64,000 nucleotides of DNA from Belnapia moabensis DSM 16746 (GTDB taxonomy: Bacteria > Pseudomonadota > Alphaproteobacteria > Acetobacterales > Acetobacteraceae), in assembly GCF_000745835.1 (NCBI RefSeq), contig NZ_JQKB01000003.1:124001-188000 (forward strand), given 5' to 3'. Position 1 is the stretch's first letter, and each line of letters begins with the position of its first letter. The notes below the pieces were generated by a model. The model worked only from the letters and a program-made list of their open reading frames with translations. It ran no database searches and was not told the origin of the DNA. Positions 34,339 through 42,215 of this stretch are shown piece after piece. A program made the translations under genes and the position numbers.

Positions 34339-34602
34339 TCAGCGCCAGCCGTAGCCGCCGCCGTATCCATTGCGATAGCCACCACCGTAGCCTCTGCCAT
34401 ATCCGCTGCCGTAGCCTCCACGGTAGCTGCCACCGTAGTAGCCGCGGCTGTAGCCGCCGCCATAGGCATAACGGGGCGAGCCACCATAGCCATAGCCGTA
34501 ACCGCTCTGGCGGTGGCCGTAGCCGCCCGTATAGGCGACGCAGCCGCCGAGGCTGGCGGTGACGGTCAGCAGGGCGAGGATCTTCATCAGCCGGCGGGTC
34601 AT
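34339..34602 (-). CDS. Small Gly/Tyr-rich lipoprotein
   Basis: 87 residues. A lipoprotein signal peptide with lipobox SLGGC (cysteine about 21) is followed by about 65 residues made of Gly-Tyr-rich repeats (GYGYGYGG, YGGGYSRG, GYGRGYGGGY). GGGAGG lies six bases before the ATG; an upstream in-frame start is not supported. No recognised family beyond low complexity. A shorter Tyr/Pro-rich lipoprotein of the same style occurs at 51401-51577. Probably an outer-membrane or envelope structural peptide. Confidence 0.65.
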   Translation of the reverse strand: MTRRLMKILALLTVTASLGGCVAYTGGYGHRQSGYGYGYGGSPRYAYGGGYSRGYYGGSYRGGYGSGYGRGYGGGYRNGYGGGYGWR

Positions 34603-34781
34603 GGCGACCTCCCTGGAGGAATGGCGGTTGGGGGACGGGCCTTCCTCCTGCGTCACATGAACGGCCGGAGGTATGGCCGGAGCGCGGCGGGGCGGTGCTG
34701 GTTTCGAGGCAGCACGGCCTTGTTTCCGCCTTACCTCGGAGGTCATGGCGGCGCGGCGGGCGGCTCGCTAGCCTCGGCGGC

Positions 34782-35549
34782 ATGGAGAATTTCGGGCGGA
34801 TGCTGAAGGAGTGGCGGCAGGTGCGGCGGCGCAGCCAGCTCGACTTGGCGCTGGATGCGGAGATCTCGGCGCGGCATCTGAGCTTCATCGAGACCGGCCG
34901 GGCCAGGCCGAGCAGGGAGATGGTGCTGCGCCTCGCCGAGCAGCTCGACATGCCGCTGCGCGAGCGGAACCTGCTGCTACTGGCGGCGGGCTTCGCCCCG
35001 GTCTTTCCGGAGCGGGGCTATGAGGACCCGGCGCTCGGCCCGGTGCGGGCGATGGTGGAGCGGGTGCTGGCGGGGCATGCACCCTTCCCCGCCGTCGCCA
35101 TCGACCGGCACTGGACCCTGCTGGCGGCGAATGCGGCGGTCGGGCCGCTGCTGGCGGGCTGCGATGCAGTGCTGCTGAAGCCGCCCGTCAACGTGCTGCG
35201 GCTCAGCCTGCATGAGCGGGGGCTGGCGCCGCGGATCGCCAACCTGCCGGAATGGCGGGCGCATCTGCTCCTGCGGCTCCGGCGGCAGGTGGCGGAGACG
35301 GCAGACCCGGTGCTTTCGGCTTTGCTGGAGGAGCTGATCTCCTATCCCTCGCCGAGTTCGGACCGGCGGGCGGGCGAAGAGGCTGGCATCGCGGTGCCCT
35401 TCCAGCTGGCGACGGAGGCGGGGGTGCTCAGCTTCCTCAGCACGACCATGGTCTTCGGCACGCCGCGCGACATCCTGCTCTCGGAGCTGGCGGTGGAGGC
35501 CTTCTTGCCGGCGGACGACTTCACCCTGGTGGCGCTCGGCGGGCGATGA
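34782..35549 (+). CDS. XRE-family transcriptional regulator with MmyB-like ligand domain
   Basis: 255 residues. N-terminal helix-turn-helix (about 5-62; SQLDLALDAEISARHLSFIE as the HTH core) joined to an MmyB-like PAS-type domain (about 95-250; PFPAVAIDRHWTLLAANAA, the NPVNVLRL-like PPVNVLRLSLH). Members often control a divergent dehydrogenase gene, but here the divergent neighbour is the small lipoprotein gene. The ATG is chosen because the HTH begins directly after it; the SD is poor. Its stop lies one base from that of the convergent gene. Confidence 0.87.
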   Translation: MENFGRMLKEWRQVRRRSQLDLALDAEISARHLSFIETGRARPSREMVLRLAEQLDMPLRERNLLLLAAGFAPVFPERGYEDPALGPVRAMVERVLAGHAPFPAVAIDRHWTLLAANAAVGPLLAGCDAVLLKPPVNVLRLSLHERGLAPRIANLPEWRAHLLLRLRRQVAETADPVLSALLEELISYPSPSSDRRAGEEAGIAVPFQLATEAGVLSFLSTTMVFGTPRDILLSELAVEAFLPADDFTLVALGGR

Positions 35550-35550
35550 C

Positions 35551-36375
35551 TCAGACGCGGCCGAGCAGGCCGCCGGCGGTGACGGCGAGGCGGTCGGAGA
35601 GGCCGCGGGTCGGCGGGATGGGCCGGCCGCGGGCGAGGCGGCGGAGGTCGCGGCGGGCGAGCACCAGTGGCAGGGCGGCGGCGATGGCGCCGCGGGGCGG
35701 GCGGGGACGGAGGCTGCGGGCCCTGTCGAGCCCCTGCCCCGCCAGGCCGGCGATGACGGGGGCGGCGGTGGCGGGCTCGGCAATGACCGCTTCGGCGCTA
35801 AGGCCCGCAGCGGCGAGGCGGTCGGCGGGCAGGAGGCACCGGCCCTGGCCGGCCAGGCTGACGGTGCTGCGGAGGATGCCGGCAAGGCCATAGGCGGCGC
35901 CGGCCTCCTGCAAGGCGGCGAGCGCCGGGCCGGCGGCGCCGAGCAGGCGGCCGGCGGCGACAGCGAAGCCGCCGGCGCTGGCGCGCAGATAGGCGGCAAA
36001 GGCGGACTCGGTCGGGATGCCTTCCTCCTCCGCCTCGGCCTCGCGGGCATCGGCCATGGCCTGGAGATCGGGCGGATCGAGCAGGCCGGCGGCGATGGCG
36101 GCGTGCAGGGGCTCGGCGACCTCGTGGCGGCGGGGGGGCTTGCCGGTCGCCGCCTCCTCCACCGCGTCGCGCCACCATTGCAGGCGGATCAGCGCGATCA
36201 TCGGGGTGCGGGCGGCCTCGCGGGCGCGGGCGAGCTCGTGGTTGTAGGCGATCAGGGTGAAGAGCGCCTCGCGCCGGTCCGGCGGCGCGAAGAGCGCGCA
36301 GAGGAAGCGGTCGGGGTCATGCGCGCGGGCGAAGGCGCCAATCGGGGAGAGCGTGCTGGGCATCACAGGCTTCAT
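35551..36375 (-). CDS. Squalene/phytoene synthase-family protein, NDUFAF6-like
   Basis: 274 residues of the isoprenoid synthase fold. The first region (YNHELARARE, LIRLQWWRDAV) fits the family, but the second Asp-rich motif (NILRDVxxD) is replaced by GILRSTVSLAGQGRCLLP, which instead resembles NDUFAF6, the complex I assembly factor. Catalysis of a prenyl condensation is therefore doubtful. A second ATG four codons in (36363) is possible. The carboxy-terminal part is Arg/Ala-rich. Stand-alone gene, divergent from sodB. Confidence 0.78.
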   Translation of the reverse strand: MKPVMPSTLSPIGAFARAHDPDRFLCALFAPPDRREALFTLIAYNHELARAREAARTPMIALIRLQWWRDAVEEAATGKPPRRHEVAEPLHAAIAAGLLDPPDLQAMADAREAEAEEEGIPTESAFAAYLRASAGGFAVAAGRLLGAAGPALAALQEAGAAYGLAGILRSTVSLAGQGRCLLPADRLAAAGLSAEAVIAEPATAAPVIAGLAGQGLDRARSLRPRPPRGAIAAALPLVLARRDLRRLARGRPIPPTRGLSDRLAVTAGGLLGRV

Positions 36376-36385
36376 GCCCGCTTGC

Positions 36386-36414
36386 TTGACGGGCGGGAAG
36401 CCGCCGCCTAGCTC
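36386..36414 (+). promoter_or_regulatory. Promoter candidate for sodB
   Basis: TTGACG (36386-36391), 17-base spacer and TAGCTC (36409-36414). The -35 is good and the -10 poor. Two similar copies of CCTAGCTC (36407 and 36419 regions) lie just downstream. Confidence 0.25.
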
Positions 36415-36470
36415 TCGACCTAGCTCCCGGACCTACCGGGTGCCGTACCCACCATAACGGGAGAGATCCA

Positions 36471-37109
36471 ATGGCCTTCAGCCTGCCGCCGCTGCCATAC
36501 GACACCAGCGCGCTCGCCGCCCAGGGCATGTGCCAGGAGACGCTCGAGCTGCATCATGGCAAGCACCACAACGCCTATGTCACCGCGCTCAACGGGCTGA
36601 TCGAGAGCAAGGGCCTCGCCGGCAAGTCGCTCGAGGACATCGTCGCCGAGGCGGGCAAGGCCGGGGCCGACGGGCTGCCGGTGCTCAACCAGGCGGGGCA
36701 GCACTGGAACCACATCCTGTTCTGGCAGGTGATGTCGCCGAAGGGTGGCGGAGACAAGCTGCCGGGGACGCTGGCGGCGAAGATCGACCAGGATCTCGGC
36801 GGCCTCGCGCAGTTCAAGGAGGCCTTCAAGCAGGCCGGTGTGACGCAGTTCGGCTCCGGCTGGGCCTGGCTGATCGTCGGCGCCGACGGCAAGCTGAAGG
36901 TGACGAAGACGCCGAACGGCTCCAACCCGGTCGCTACCGGCGAGGGCACCCCGATCCTCGGCGTCGATGTGTGGGAGCACGCCTACTATCTCGACTTCCG
37001 CAACGTGCGCCCGAACTACCTCGACAACTTCCTCAACAAGCTGGTCGATTGGGAAGTCGTGGAGACGCTGCTGAAGAATGGCGGCCTGAAGTCCGGCCAG
37101 AGCGCCTGA
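36471..37109 (+). CDS. sodB: Superoxide dismutase, Fe type
   Basis: 212 residues, typical Fe/Mn superoxide dismutase without a signal peptide. Metal ligands His28 (LHHGKHH), His81 (HWNHILFW), Asp166 and His170 (DVWEHAYY) are present. The glutamine at 77 (NQAGQHWNH) sits where iron-dependent enzymes carry theirs, so Fe is favoured; cambialistic use is possible. RBS GGGAGAG is well placed. A strong hairpin follows the stop. Confidence 0.95.
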   Translation: MAFSLPPLPYDTSALAAQGMCQETLELHHGKHHNAYVTALNGLIESKGLAGKSLEDIVAEAGKAGADGLPVLNQAGQHWNHILFWQVMSPKGGGDKLPGTLAAKIDQDLGGLAQFKEAFKQAGVTQFGSGWAWLIVGADGKLKVTKTPNGSNPVATGEGTPILGVDVWEHAYYLDFRNVRPNYLDNFLNKLVDWEVVETLLKNGGLKSGQSA

Positions 37110-37124
37110 GGCTTCGGAAGGGAC

Positions 37125-37151
37125 CCGGTCTCAGCGCAGGGCTGAGACCGG
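37125..37151. terminator. Bidirectional terminator hairpin between sodB and the isochorismatase-like gene
   Basis: A perfect 11-bp stem, CCGGTCTCAGC (37125-37135) with GCTGAGACCGG (37141-37151), loop GCAGG. The minus-strand stop codon (37131-37133) and the last codons of the convergent hydrolase are inside the hairpin, so the same bases code and probably terminate. Confidence 0.7.
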
Positions 37152-37727
37152 CACCACCACGGCGAAGCGGTCCGCCAGCTCGGCGAGCGCGATGCGGTGG
37201 ATCTCGGCGCCGCTGAGGGCGGGGCCGCCGAGCGGATCCGGCAGGGCGCGGGTCGCCGCGGCATCGCCCGCGATCGTCACCCGGTAGCCGAGGTCGAGCG
37301 CCGCGCGGGCGGTACTGCTGATGCACATATGTGTCTGGAAGCCGGCAAGGACCAGTTCCTTGCGGCCAAGCGCGGCCAGCGCCTCGCCGAGGCCGGTCTG
37401 GGCGAAGGCGTTCGGCAGGGGCTTCTCGATCACCTGCTCGCCGGACTGCGGCGCGGCCTCCGCCACGATCGCGCCGCCTTCCGCCTCGCGGTCAAAGAGG
37501 CTGCCGGGGCGGCCCTTGTGCGCGATGTGGATGACCGGCGTGCCGGCGGCGCGGGCCGCATGCAGGAGGGTAGCGAGGCGCTCCAGCGCCGGCTCGATCC
37601 CCTCCAGTGGCAGCTTGCCGGTGCGGTACTCGCCCTGGGCGTCGACTACGACGAGCACGGCATCGGCAAGGCTCGGTGGGGCGAGCGCGGCGCCTGCCAT
37701 CTGCAGCAGGGTCTTGGGATCGGACAT
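37131..37727 (-). CDS. Isochorismatase-family cysteine hydrolase
   Basis: 198 residues. The catalytic triad of the family is visible as Asp29 (VVVDAQGEY), a lysine in EKPLPNAF (about 101) and the nucleophile cysteine in THMCISSTAR (about 134). The family includes nicotinamidases, N-carbamoylsarcosine amidase and true isochorismatase. No siderophore or nicotinamide gene is near, so an amidase role is guessed only. RBS AGGAGCC precedes the ATG. Confidence 0.88.
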   Translation of the reverse strand: MSDPKTLLQMAGAALAPPSLADAVLVVVDAQGEYRTGKLPLEGIEPALERLATLLHAARAAGTPVIHIAHKGRPGSLFDREAEGGAIVAEAAPQSGEQVIEKPLPNAFAQTGLGEALAALGRKELVLAGFQTHMCISSTARAALDLGYRVTIAGDAAATRALPDPLGGPALSGAEIHRIALAELADRFAVVVPVSALR

Positions 37728-37805
37728 CGGTGGCTCCTCGGTTGTTATCGGATCATGCCAAGATAGGACCGGCCTGACCTCTGCCGAGGGCGCGGGACGG
37801 TTCCT

Positions 37806-38228
37806 CTATTCCGCGAATACCGGATGGCGGGCGAGGCCGGGGGCGAAGCGGGCGAAGGGTTCGGCCAGCGCCTCGGGCCAGCGGGCTTGGCGGCCTGGGG
37901 CGAGGTGGACCGGGCCGCCATCGACCAACAGCAGGAGGAAAAGCTGCTCGGCCTGCCAATCGAAGGCGAGGAAAAGGCCGCGATCGCCCTCCCTGCCCCA
38001 GCCGACCAGCCAGCGTTCGGCGACCATGGCGACCGGGGGACCGGGCAGGCGCAGCCCCTCATAGACCGATTGCTGGCGGCCACGCGCGGCGCCGCGCAGC
38101 GGCATGGACACGGCGGGTTCAGCGGCAAGCTGGACCAGCGTGCCGCCGAGGGCGCGGCGGGCATCGGGCTCGGCGGCCAGGGCCGGCACCGGCAGCAGCA
38201 GCGCCGCCAGTGCCCGGCGCGGGATCAC
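37806..38228 (-). CDS. Secreted protein of unknown function downstream of yajC
   Basis: 140 residues. The GTG at 38228 overlaps the TGA of yajC (GTGA), so translation is coupled. The N-terminus MIPRRALAALLLPVPALAAEP is a clear Sec signal peptide. The mature part has alternating beta-like stretches (SVYEGLRLPG, GLFLAFDWQAEQLFLLLLVDG, GPVHLAPG) and no cysteine. No family is recognised. The position behind yajC suggests a periplasmic role, but nothing else indicates function. Confidence 0.68.
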   Translation of the reverse strand: MIPRRALAALLLPVPALAAEPDARRALGGTLVQLAAEPAVSMPLRGAARGRQQSVYEGLRLPGPPVAMVAERWLVGWGREGDRGLFLAFDWQAEQLFLLLLVDGGPVHLAPGRQARWPEALAEPFARFAPGLARHPVFAE

Positions 38229-38557
38229 GCCTTGGTCTCGGCTCCGATCGGCTTCAGCACGTCGCCGATGGTCTGGCGCAGCACGCTGACGCGGACATTG
38301 GGAGCGATCTCCACCTCCACCTCGTCCACGCCTTCCTTCACGGTGACCACCTTGGCGATGATGCCGCCCGCGGTCAGCACGCGGTCGCCGCGCTTGAGCG
38401 AGGCGAGCAAGGCGCGGTGCTCGCGCTGCTTCTTCTGCTGCGGACGGATCAGCAGGAAGTAGAAGACGCCGAAGATCAGCAGCAGCGGCGCGAGCTGGGT
38501 GACGAGCGCGGCGGCGCCGCCGGCGGCGTCCTGGGCGTAGGCGGGGGAGATCAGCAT
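38225..38557 (-). CDS. yajC: Preprotein translocase subunit YajC
   Basis: 110 residues. One N-terminal membrane helix (about 22-40, LAPLLLIFGVFYFLLIRPQQ) followed by the conserved cytoplasmic RPQQKKQREH and LKRGDRVLTAGGI motifs. It accompanies SecDF in protein export. The ATG at 38557 with AAGGA upstream is chosen over a longer frame with no similarity. The secD and secF genes usually found next are absent here. Confidence 0.93.
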   Translation of the reverse strand: MLISPAYAQDAAGGAAALVTQLAPLLLIFGVFYFLLIRPQQKKQREHRALLASLKRGDRVLTAGGIIAKVVTVKEGVDEVEVEIAPNVRVSVLRQTIGDVLKPIGAETKA

Positions 38558-38656
38558 CCCGGGCGAATTCCTTATTGGGCCGGCTTGCCGTAGACGGCGG
38601 GCGCAAACTAGCTTTCGCCCCCCGCCCGTCAAGCCTCCCCCGTACTGGAACACTCC

Positions 38657-39502
38657 ATGGACACCGCCCTGCTGACCCGCATCGCTGAAGCGCTGGAGCG
38701 CCTGGCACCGCCGCCGCCGCCCGCGCCCTCGCTGGACGGGGCGGATGCCTTCGTATGGCATCCGGAGCCGGTGGCGCGGCTGACGCCGGTGCCGAAGGTG
38801 GCGCGGGTCGAGATCGGGCTGCTGCAGGGCGTCGACCGGCAGAAGGGCATCCTGCTCGAGAACACGCTGCGCTTCGCCCGCGGCTTCCCGGCCAACAACG
38901 TGATGCTGTGGGGCGCGCGGGGGATGGGGAAGTCATCGCTGGTGAAGGCGGCCCATGCCGCGGCGCTGGCCGAGCGTGCGGGAAGCCTCGCTCTGATCGA
39001 AATCCAGCGGGAGGATATCCGTAGCCTGCCGGCGCTGCTCAACATCCTGCGCGGGCAGGCGCGGCGCTGCCTGGTCTTCTGCGACGACCTGTCCTTCGAG
39101 CGAGAGGATGCCGACTACAAGGCGCTGAAGAGCGTGCTCGATGGCGGGATCGAGGGGCGGCCGGCGAATGTGCTGTTCTACGCGACCAGCAACCGGCGCC
39201 ACCTGATGTCGCGCGACATGATCGAGAACGAGCGCAGCACCGCCATCAACCCGGGCGAAGCGGTGGAGGAGAAGGTCTCGCTCAGCGACCGCTTCGGGCT
39301 GTGGCTCGGCTTCCACAATTGCGACCAGCCGACCTACTTCGCCATGGTCGAAGGCTATGCGCGGGCGCTCGGCCTTGAGGTCGGCGAGGAGGAGATCAGG
39401 CGGCAGGCCAATGAGTGGTCGGTGACGCGCGGCGGGCGGTCGGGACGGGTGGCCTGGCAGTTCATCCAGGATCTGGCGGGAAGAATGGGGGTGGCTGCCT
39501 GA
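38657..39502 (+). CDS. ATP-binding protein, DUF815 family
   Basis: 281 residues, AAA-type ATPase of the DUF815 family. Walker A GARGMGKSS (86-94), Walker B-like CLVFCDDLSFE (about 134-144) and sensor-like FYATSNRRHL (about 174-183). The function is unknown; the gene is commonly beside yajC in Alphaproteobacteria, as here (divergent). SD is weak. The stop is followed within four bases by a palindromic repeat. Confidence 0.9.
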   Translation: MDTALLTRIAEALERLAPPPPPAPSLDGADAFVWHPEPVARLTPVPKVARVEIGLLQGVDRQKGILLENTLRFARGFPANNVMLWGARGMGKSSLVKAAHAAALAERAGSLALIEIQREDIRSLPALLNILRGQARRCLVFCDDLSFEREDADYKALKSVLDGGIEGRPANVLFYATSNRRHLMSRDMIENERSTAINPGEAVEEKVSLSDRFGLWLGFHNCDQPTYFAMVEGYARALGLEVGEEEIRRQANEWSVTRGGRSGRVAWQFIQDLAGRMGVAA

Positions 39503-39505
39503 AGG

Positions 39506-39567
39506 TTGAGGAGGGCTTTGCCCTCCTCAAACTCCACCCACCAAAGACCGAAGGGCCTTTGGAAACC
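39506..39567 (+). repeat. Dispersed palindromic intergenic element, copy B; likely terminator
   Basis: The best copy. A perfect 11-bp stem (TTGAGGAGGGC, 39506-39516, with GCCCTCCTCAA, 39520-39530, loop TTT) is followed by ACTCCACC, a second palindrome CCAAAG/CTTTGG (39541-39546 and 39557-39562) and GGAAACC. It fills nearly the whole gap between the convergent DUF815 and serS genes and probably terminates both. Confidence 0.75.
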
Positions 39568-39572
39568 TTGAG

Positions 39573-40829
39573 TCAGGCGATGCGGTCCTGGCCGCTCATC
39601 CAGGGGCGTAAGACCTCTGGGATCAAGATGCTACCATCCGCTTGCTGGTGGGTCTCCATCACCGCGATCAAGGCGCGGCCGACGGCGACGCCGCTGCCGT
39701 TCAGCGTGTGCAGGAAGACATTGCCCTTGCCCTCGGTGGGCTTCATGCGGGCATTCATCCGCCGGGCCTGGAAGTCGCGGCAGTTGGAGCAGGAGGAAAT
39801 CTCCCGCCACGCCCCCTGCCCCGGTAACCAGACCTCGAGGTCATAGGTCTTCGCCGCGCCGAAGCCGGTATCGCCGGCGCAGAGCACGATGCGGCGCCAG
39901 GTGAGGCCAAGCTCCGTCAGCACCCGCTCGGCGCAGCGCGTCATCCGCTCGTGCTCCTCGGCGCTGTCCTCGGGGCGGGTGACGGAGACCATCTCGACCT
40001 TGTGGAACTGGTGCTGGCGGAGCATCCCCCGCGTGTCGCGCCCGGCGCTGCCGGCCTCGGAGCGGAAGCTTGGCGAGAGGGCGGTATAGCGGAAGGGCAG
40101 CGCGGCTTCGGGGACAATCTCGTCGCGGACCAGGTTGGTCAGCGGCACCTCGGCGGTCGGGATGAGGTAGCGGCCGTCCGTGGTCTTGAAGAGGTCTTCC
40201 TCGAACTTCGGCAGCTGGCCGGTGCCGTACATGCTGGCCGGGTTGACGAGATAGGGCACGGAGGTCTCGGTGTAGCCGTGCTCCGTCGCGTGGAGGGTCA
40301 GCATCCACTGGCCGAGGGCGCGCTCGAGCCGGGCGAGCGCGCCGCGGAGGACGGTGAAGCGGGCGCCGGCCAGCTTGGTGGCAGCGGCGAAATCCATCAG
40401 GCCTAGGGCTTCGCCGAGCTCGAAATGCTGCTTCGGAGCGAAGTTCGGTCGGGGCGGCTCACCATGCTGGTGCAGGACGACGTTGTCCGACTCGTCGCGG
40501 CCATCCGGGACGTCCGCGTCGAGGATATTGGGAAGCGTCGCGAGCCGGTCGTCGATCTCGAAGCGCCGGGTCTCGAAGGCTTCAAGAAATTGACGGAGCT
40601 CGCGGGCCTCGTCCTCAAGCGCCGCCGTGTCCTCGCCCTTGCGCTTCCGCATGCCGATCTGCTTCGCCAGCTCGTTGCGGCGGGTCAGCGCCTCCTGCTG
40701 GCGCGTCACGTCCTCGCGGCGGGCGGCATCTAGCGCGAGCAGCTCCGCACTGAGAGGTGCGAGGCCGCGGCGGGCCATGGCGGCGTCGAACCCGGCCGGG
40801 TCGGCGCGGAGGGCGCGGATGTCATGCAT
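39573..40829 (-). CDS. serS: Seryl-tRNA synthetase
   Basis: 418 residues. An N-terminal coiled-coil tRNA-binding arm (about 25-110, rich in Arg/Lys/Glu) and a class II catalytic domain with the TSVPYLV and YGTGQLPKF region, motif 2 ([20 protein letters not shown]) and motif 3 ([14 protein letters not shown]). It charges tRNA-Ser and tRNA-Sec. Last gene of the scp-tat-serS block, 3 bp after tatC. Confidence 0.97.
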   Translation of the reverse strand: MHDIRALRADPAGFDAAMARRGLAPLSAELLALDAARREDVTRQQEALTRRNELAKQIGMRKRKGEDTAALEDEARELRQFLEAFETRRFEIDDRLATLPNILDADVPDGRDESDNVVLHQHGEPPRPNFAPKQHFELGEALGLMDFAAATKLAGARFTVLRGALARLERALGQWMLTLHATEHGYTETSVPYLVNPASMYGTGQLPKFEEDLFKTTDGRYLIPTAEVPLTNLVRDEIVPEAALPFRYTALSPSFRSEAGSAGRDTRGMLRQHQFHKVEMVSVTRPEDSAEEHERMTRCAERVLTELGLTWRRIVLCAGDTGFGAAKTYDLEVWLPGQGAWREISSCSNCRDFQARRMNARMKPTEGKGNVFLHTLNGSGVAVGRALIAVMETHQQADGSILIPEVLRPWMSGQDRIA

Positions 40830-40832
40830 GGG

Positions 40833-41624
40833 TCAGGTCTTCGTCCCGCCGTCCTTCTTCCGCCCCATCCAGGTCGCGGCGAGGATCGAGATCTCGTAAA
40901 GGGCGATCATAGGCACGGCGAGGCCGATCTGGCTGATGACGTCGGGCGGAGTGATCACGGCGGCGAACACGAACATGCCGACGATGGCGTAGCGGCGGCC
41001 CTTCCTCAGCGTCTCGACGCTCAGGATGCCGACGCGGCACAGCAGCGTCAGCAGCACCGGCAGCTGGAAGGCGATGCCGAAGGCGAGGATCATCTGCATG
41101 ACCAGCGAGAGGTATTCGCTGACCTTGGCCTCGAGCTGGATCGGCAACGCGCCGTCGCCGGGCGGCGTCTCGAAGGTGATAAAGAAGTGCCAGGCGAGCG
41201 GGAAGATGAAGTAGTAGGCCAGCGCCGCGCCCATCACGAAGAGAAAGGGCGAGGCGACGAGGAAGGGCGTGATCGCCCGTTTCTCGCTGCGGTAGAGGCC
41301 GGGGGCGACGAAGAGCCAGAGCTGCGTCGCCCAGATCGGGAAGCTGAAGAAGACGGCACCGAAGAAGGCGACCTTCAGGTAGGTGAAGAAGGCCTCGTAG
41401 AGGGCGGTGAAGATCATCCGCCGCTCGCCGCCGCCCTGGCTCTGCAGGATGTCGGCCAGCGGCCGGGCGAGGAAGCCGTAGATCTGCGCGGAGAAGTAGT
41501 AGCAGATGGCGAAGGCGATGGCGAAGGCGCCGACCGACCAGAGAAGCCGCGTGCGCAGCTCCATCAGGTGGTCGAGCAGCGGCATCGGCTTGTCGTCGAT
41601 GGTATCGTCCGGGTCGCGCGGCAC
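40833..41624 (-). CDS. tatC: Twin-arginine translocase subunit TatC
   Basis: 263 residues with six membrane helices. The conserved N-terminal LLDHLMELRTRLL (about 16-28), with the signal-recognition glutamate, and the FxFP-like cytoplasmic loop are present. It is the signal-peptide receptor of the Tat exporter. The frame starts with GTG at 41624, 12 bp after tatB; an ATG at 41585 would leave only one residue before the conserved motif, so the GTG is preferred despite a weak SD. Confidence 0.95.
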   Translation of the reverse strand: MPRDPDDTIDDKPMPLLDHLMELRTRLLWSVGAFAIAFAICYYFSAQIYGFLARPLADILQSQGGGERRMIFTALYEAFFTYLKVAFFGAVFFSFPIWATQLWLFVAPGLYRSEKRAITPFLVASPFLFVMGAALAYYFIFPLAWHFFITFETPPGDGALPIQLEAKVSEYLSLVMQMILAFGIAFQLPVLLTLLCRVGILSVETLRKGRRYAIVGMFVFAAVITPPDVISQIGLAVPMIALYEISILAATWMGRKKDGGTKT

Positions 41625-41636
41625 GGGCGTGGGTGC

Positions 41637-42149
41637 TCAGCTCTGTTTGGTCGGTTGGGGCGGGGCCGGCTCGGCCGGCGGCACGAAGGCGGGGGCGGCC
41701 GGCGGCGCGGCGGCCACGGTCGGGGCGGGCACGGCGCTTGGCGGGATGAAGGCCGGTGCTGCCGGGCGTGGCGGCTCGGCTGCGGGCGGGGGTGGCGGAC
41801 CGAAGCTCTCGGCGGCCGGCGCGGGCGTGGGCTCGGGCGGCGGGGAGTAGCTCGGCTTCAGCGGGTCCTCGGTGAAGGTCTTGCGGATCGTGCCGTCCTT
41901 GTCCACCGCCTTCGTGAATTCGTCGCGGACGTTGAAGCGGCGGATCTCGTTGATCGACTGCCGCACCTCGTCGAGATTGGCCTCGCGCACCAGCTCGTCG
42001 GCCTGGCCCTGGAACTCGCTGGCCATGCGGCGCAGCTTGGAGATGCCGCGGGCGACGCCGCGGATGGCCTCGGGCAGGTCCTTCGGGCCGATGACGACGA
42101 GCGCCACCACGCCGATCAGGGCAATCTCGGACCAGGCTAGATCAAACAT
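41637..42149 (-). CDS. tatB: Twin-arginine translocase subunit TatB
   Basis: 170 residues. One membrane helix (about 5-20) ending in the VIGPKDLPEAIR hinge, an amphipathic helix, and a long Pro/Ala-rich tail (about 100-170). TatB forms the receptor complex with TatC. RBS CGGAG precedes the ATG. In many related genomes tatA stands immediately upstream; here a 66-bp gap and an ABC ATPase gene are found instead. Confidence 0.93.
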   Translation of the reverse strand: MFDLAWSEIALIGVVALVVIGPKDLPEAIRGVARGISKLRRMASEFQGQADELVREANLDEVRQSINEIRRFNVRDEFTKAVDKDGTIRKTFTEDPLKPSYSPPPEPTPAPAAESFGPPPPPAAEPPRPAAPAFIPPSAVPAPTVAAAPPAAPAFVPPAEPAPPQPTKQS

Positions 42150-42215
42150 CGTGTCTCCGGCTCCGCCTCGTCGCGCGGGCCGCCTCCGTTAGCAGGATAG
42201 TCTGCCTGCGCCAAT

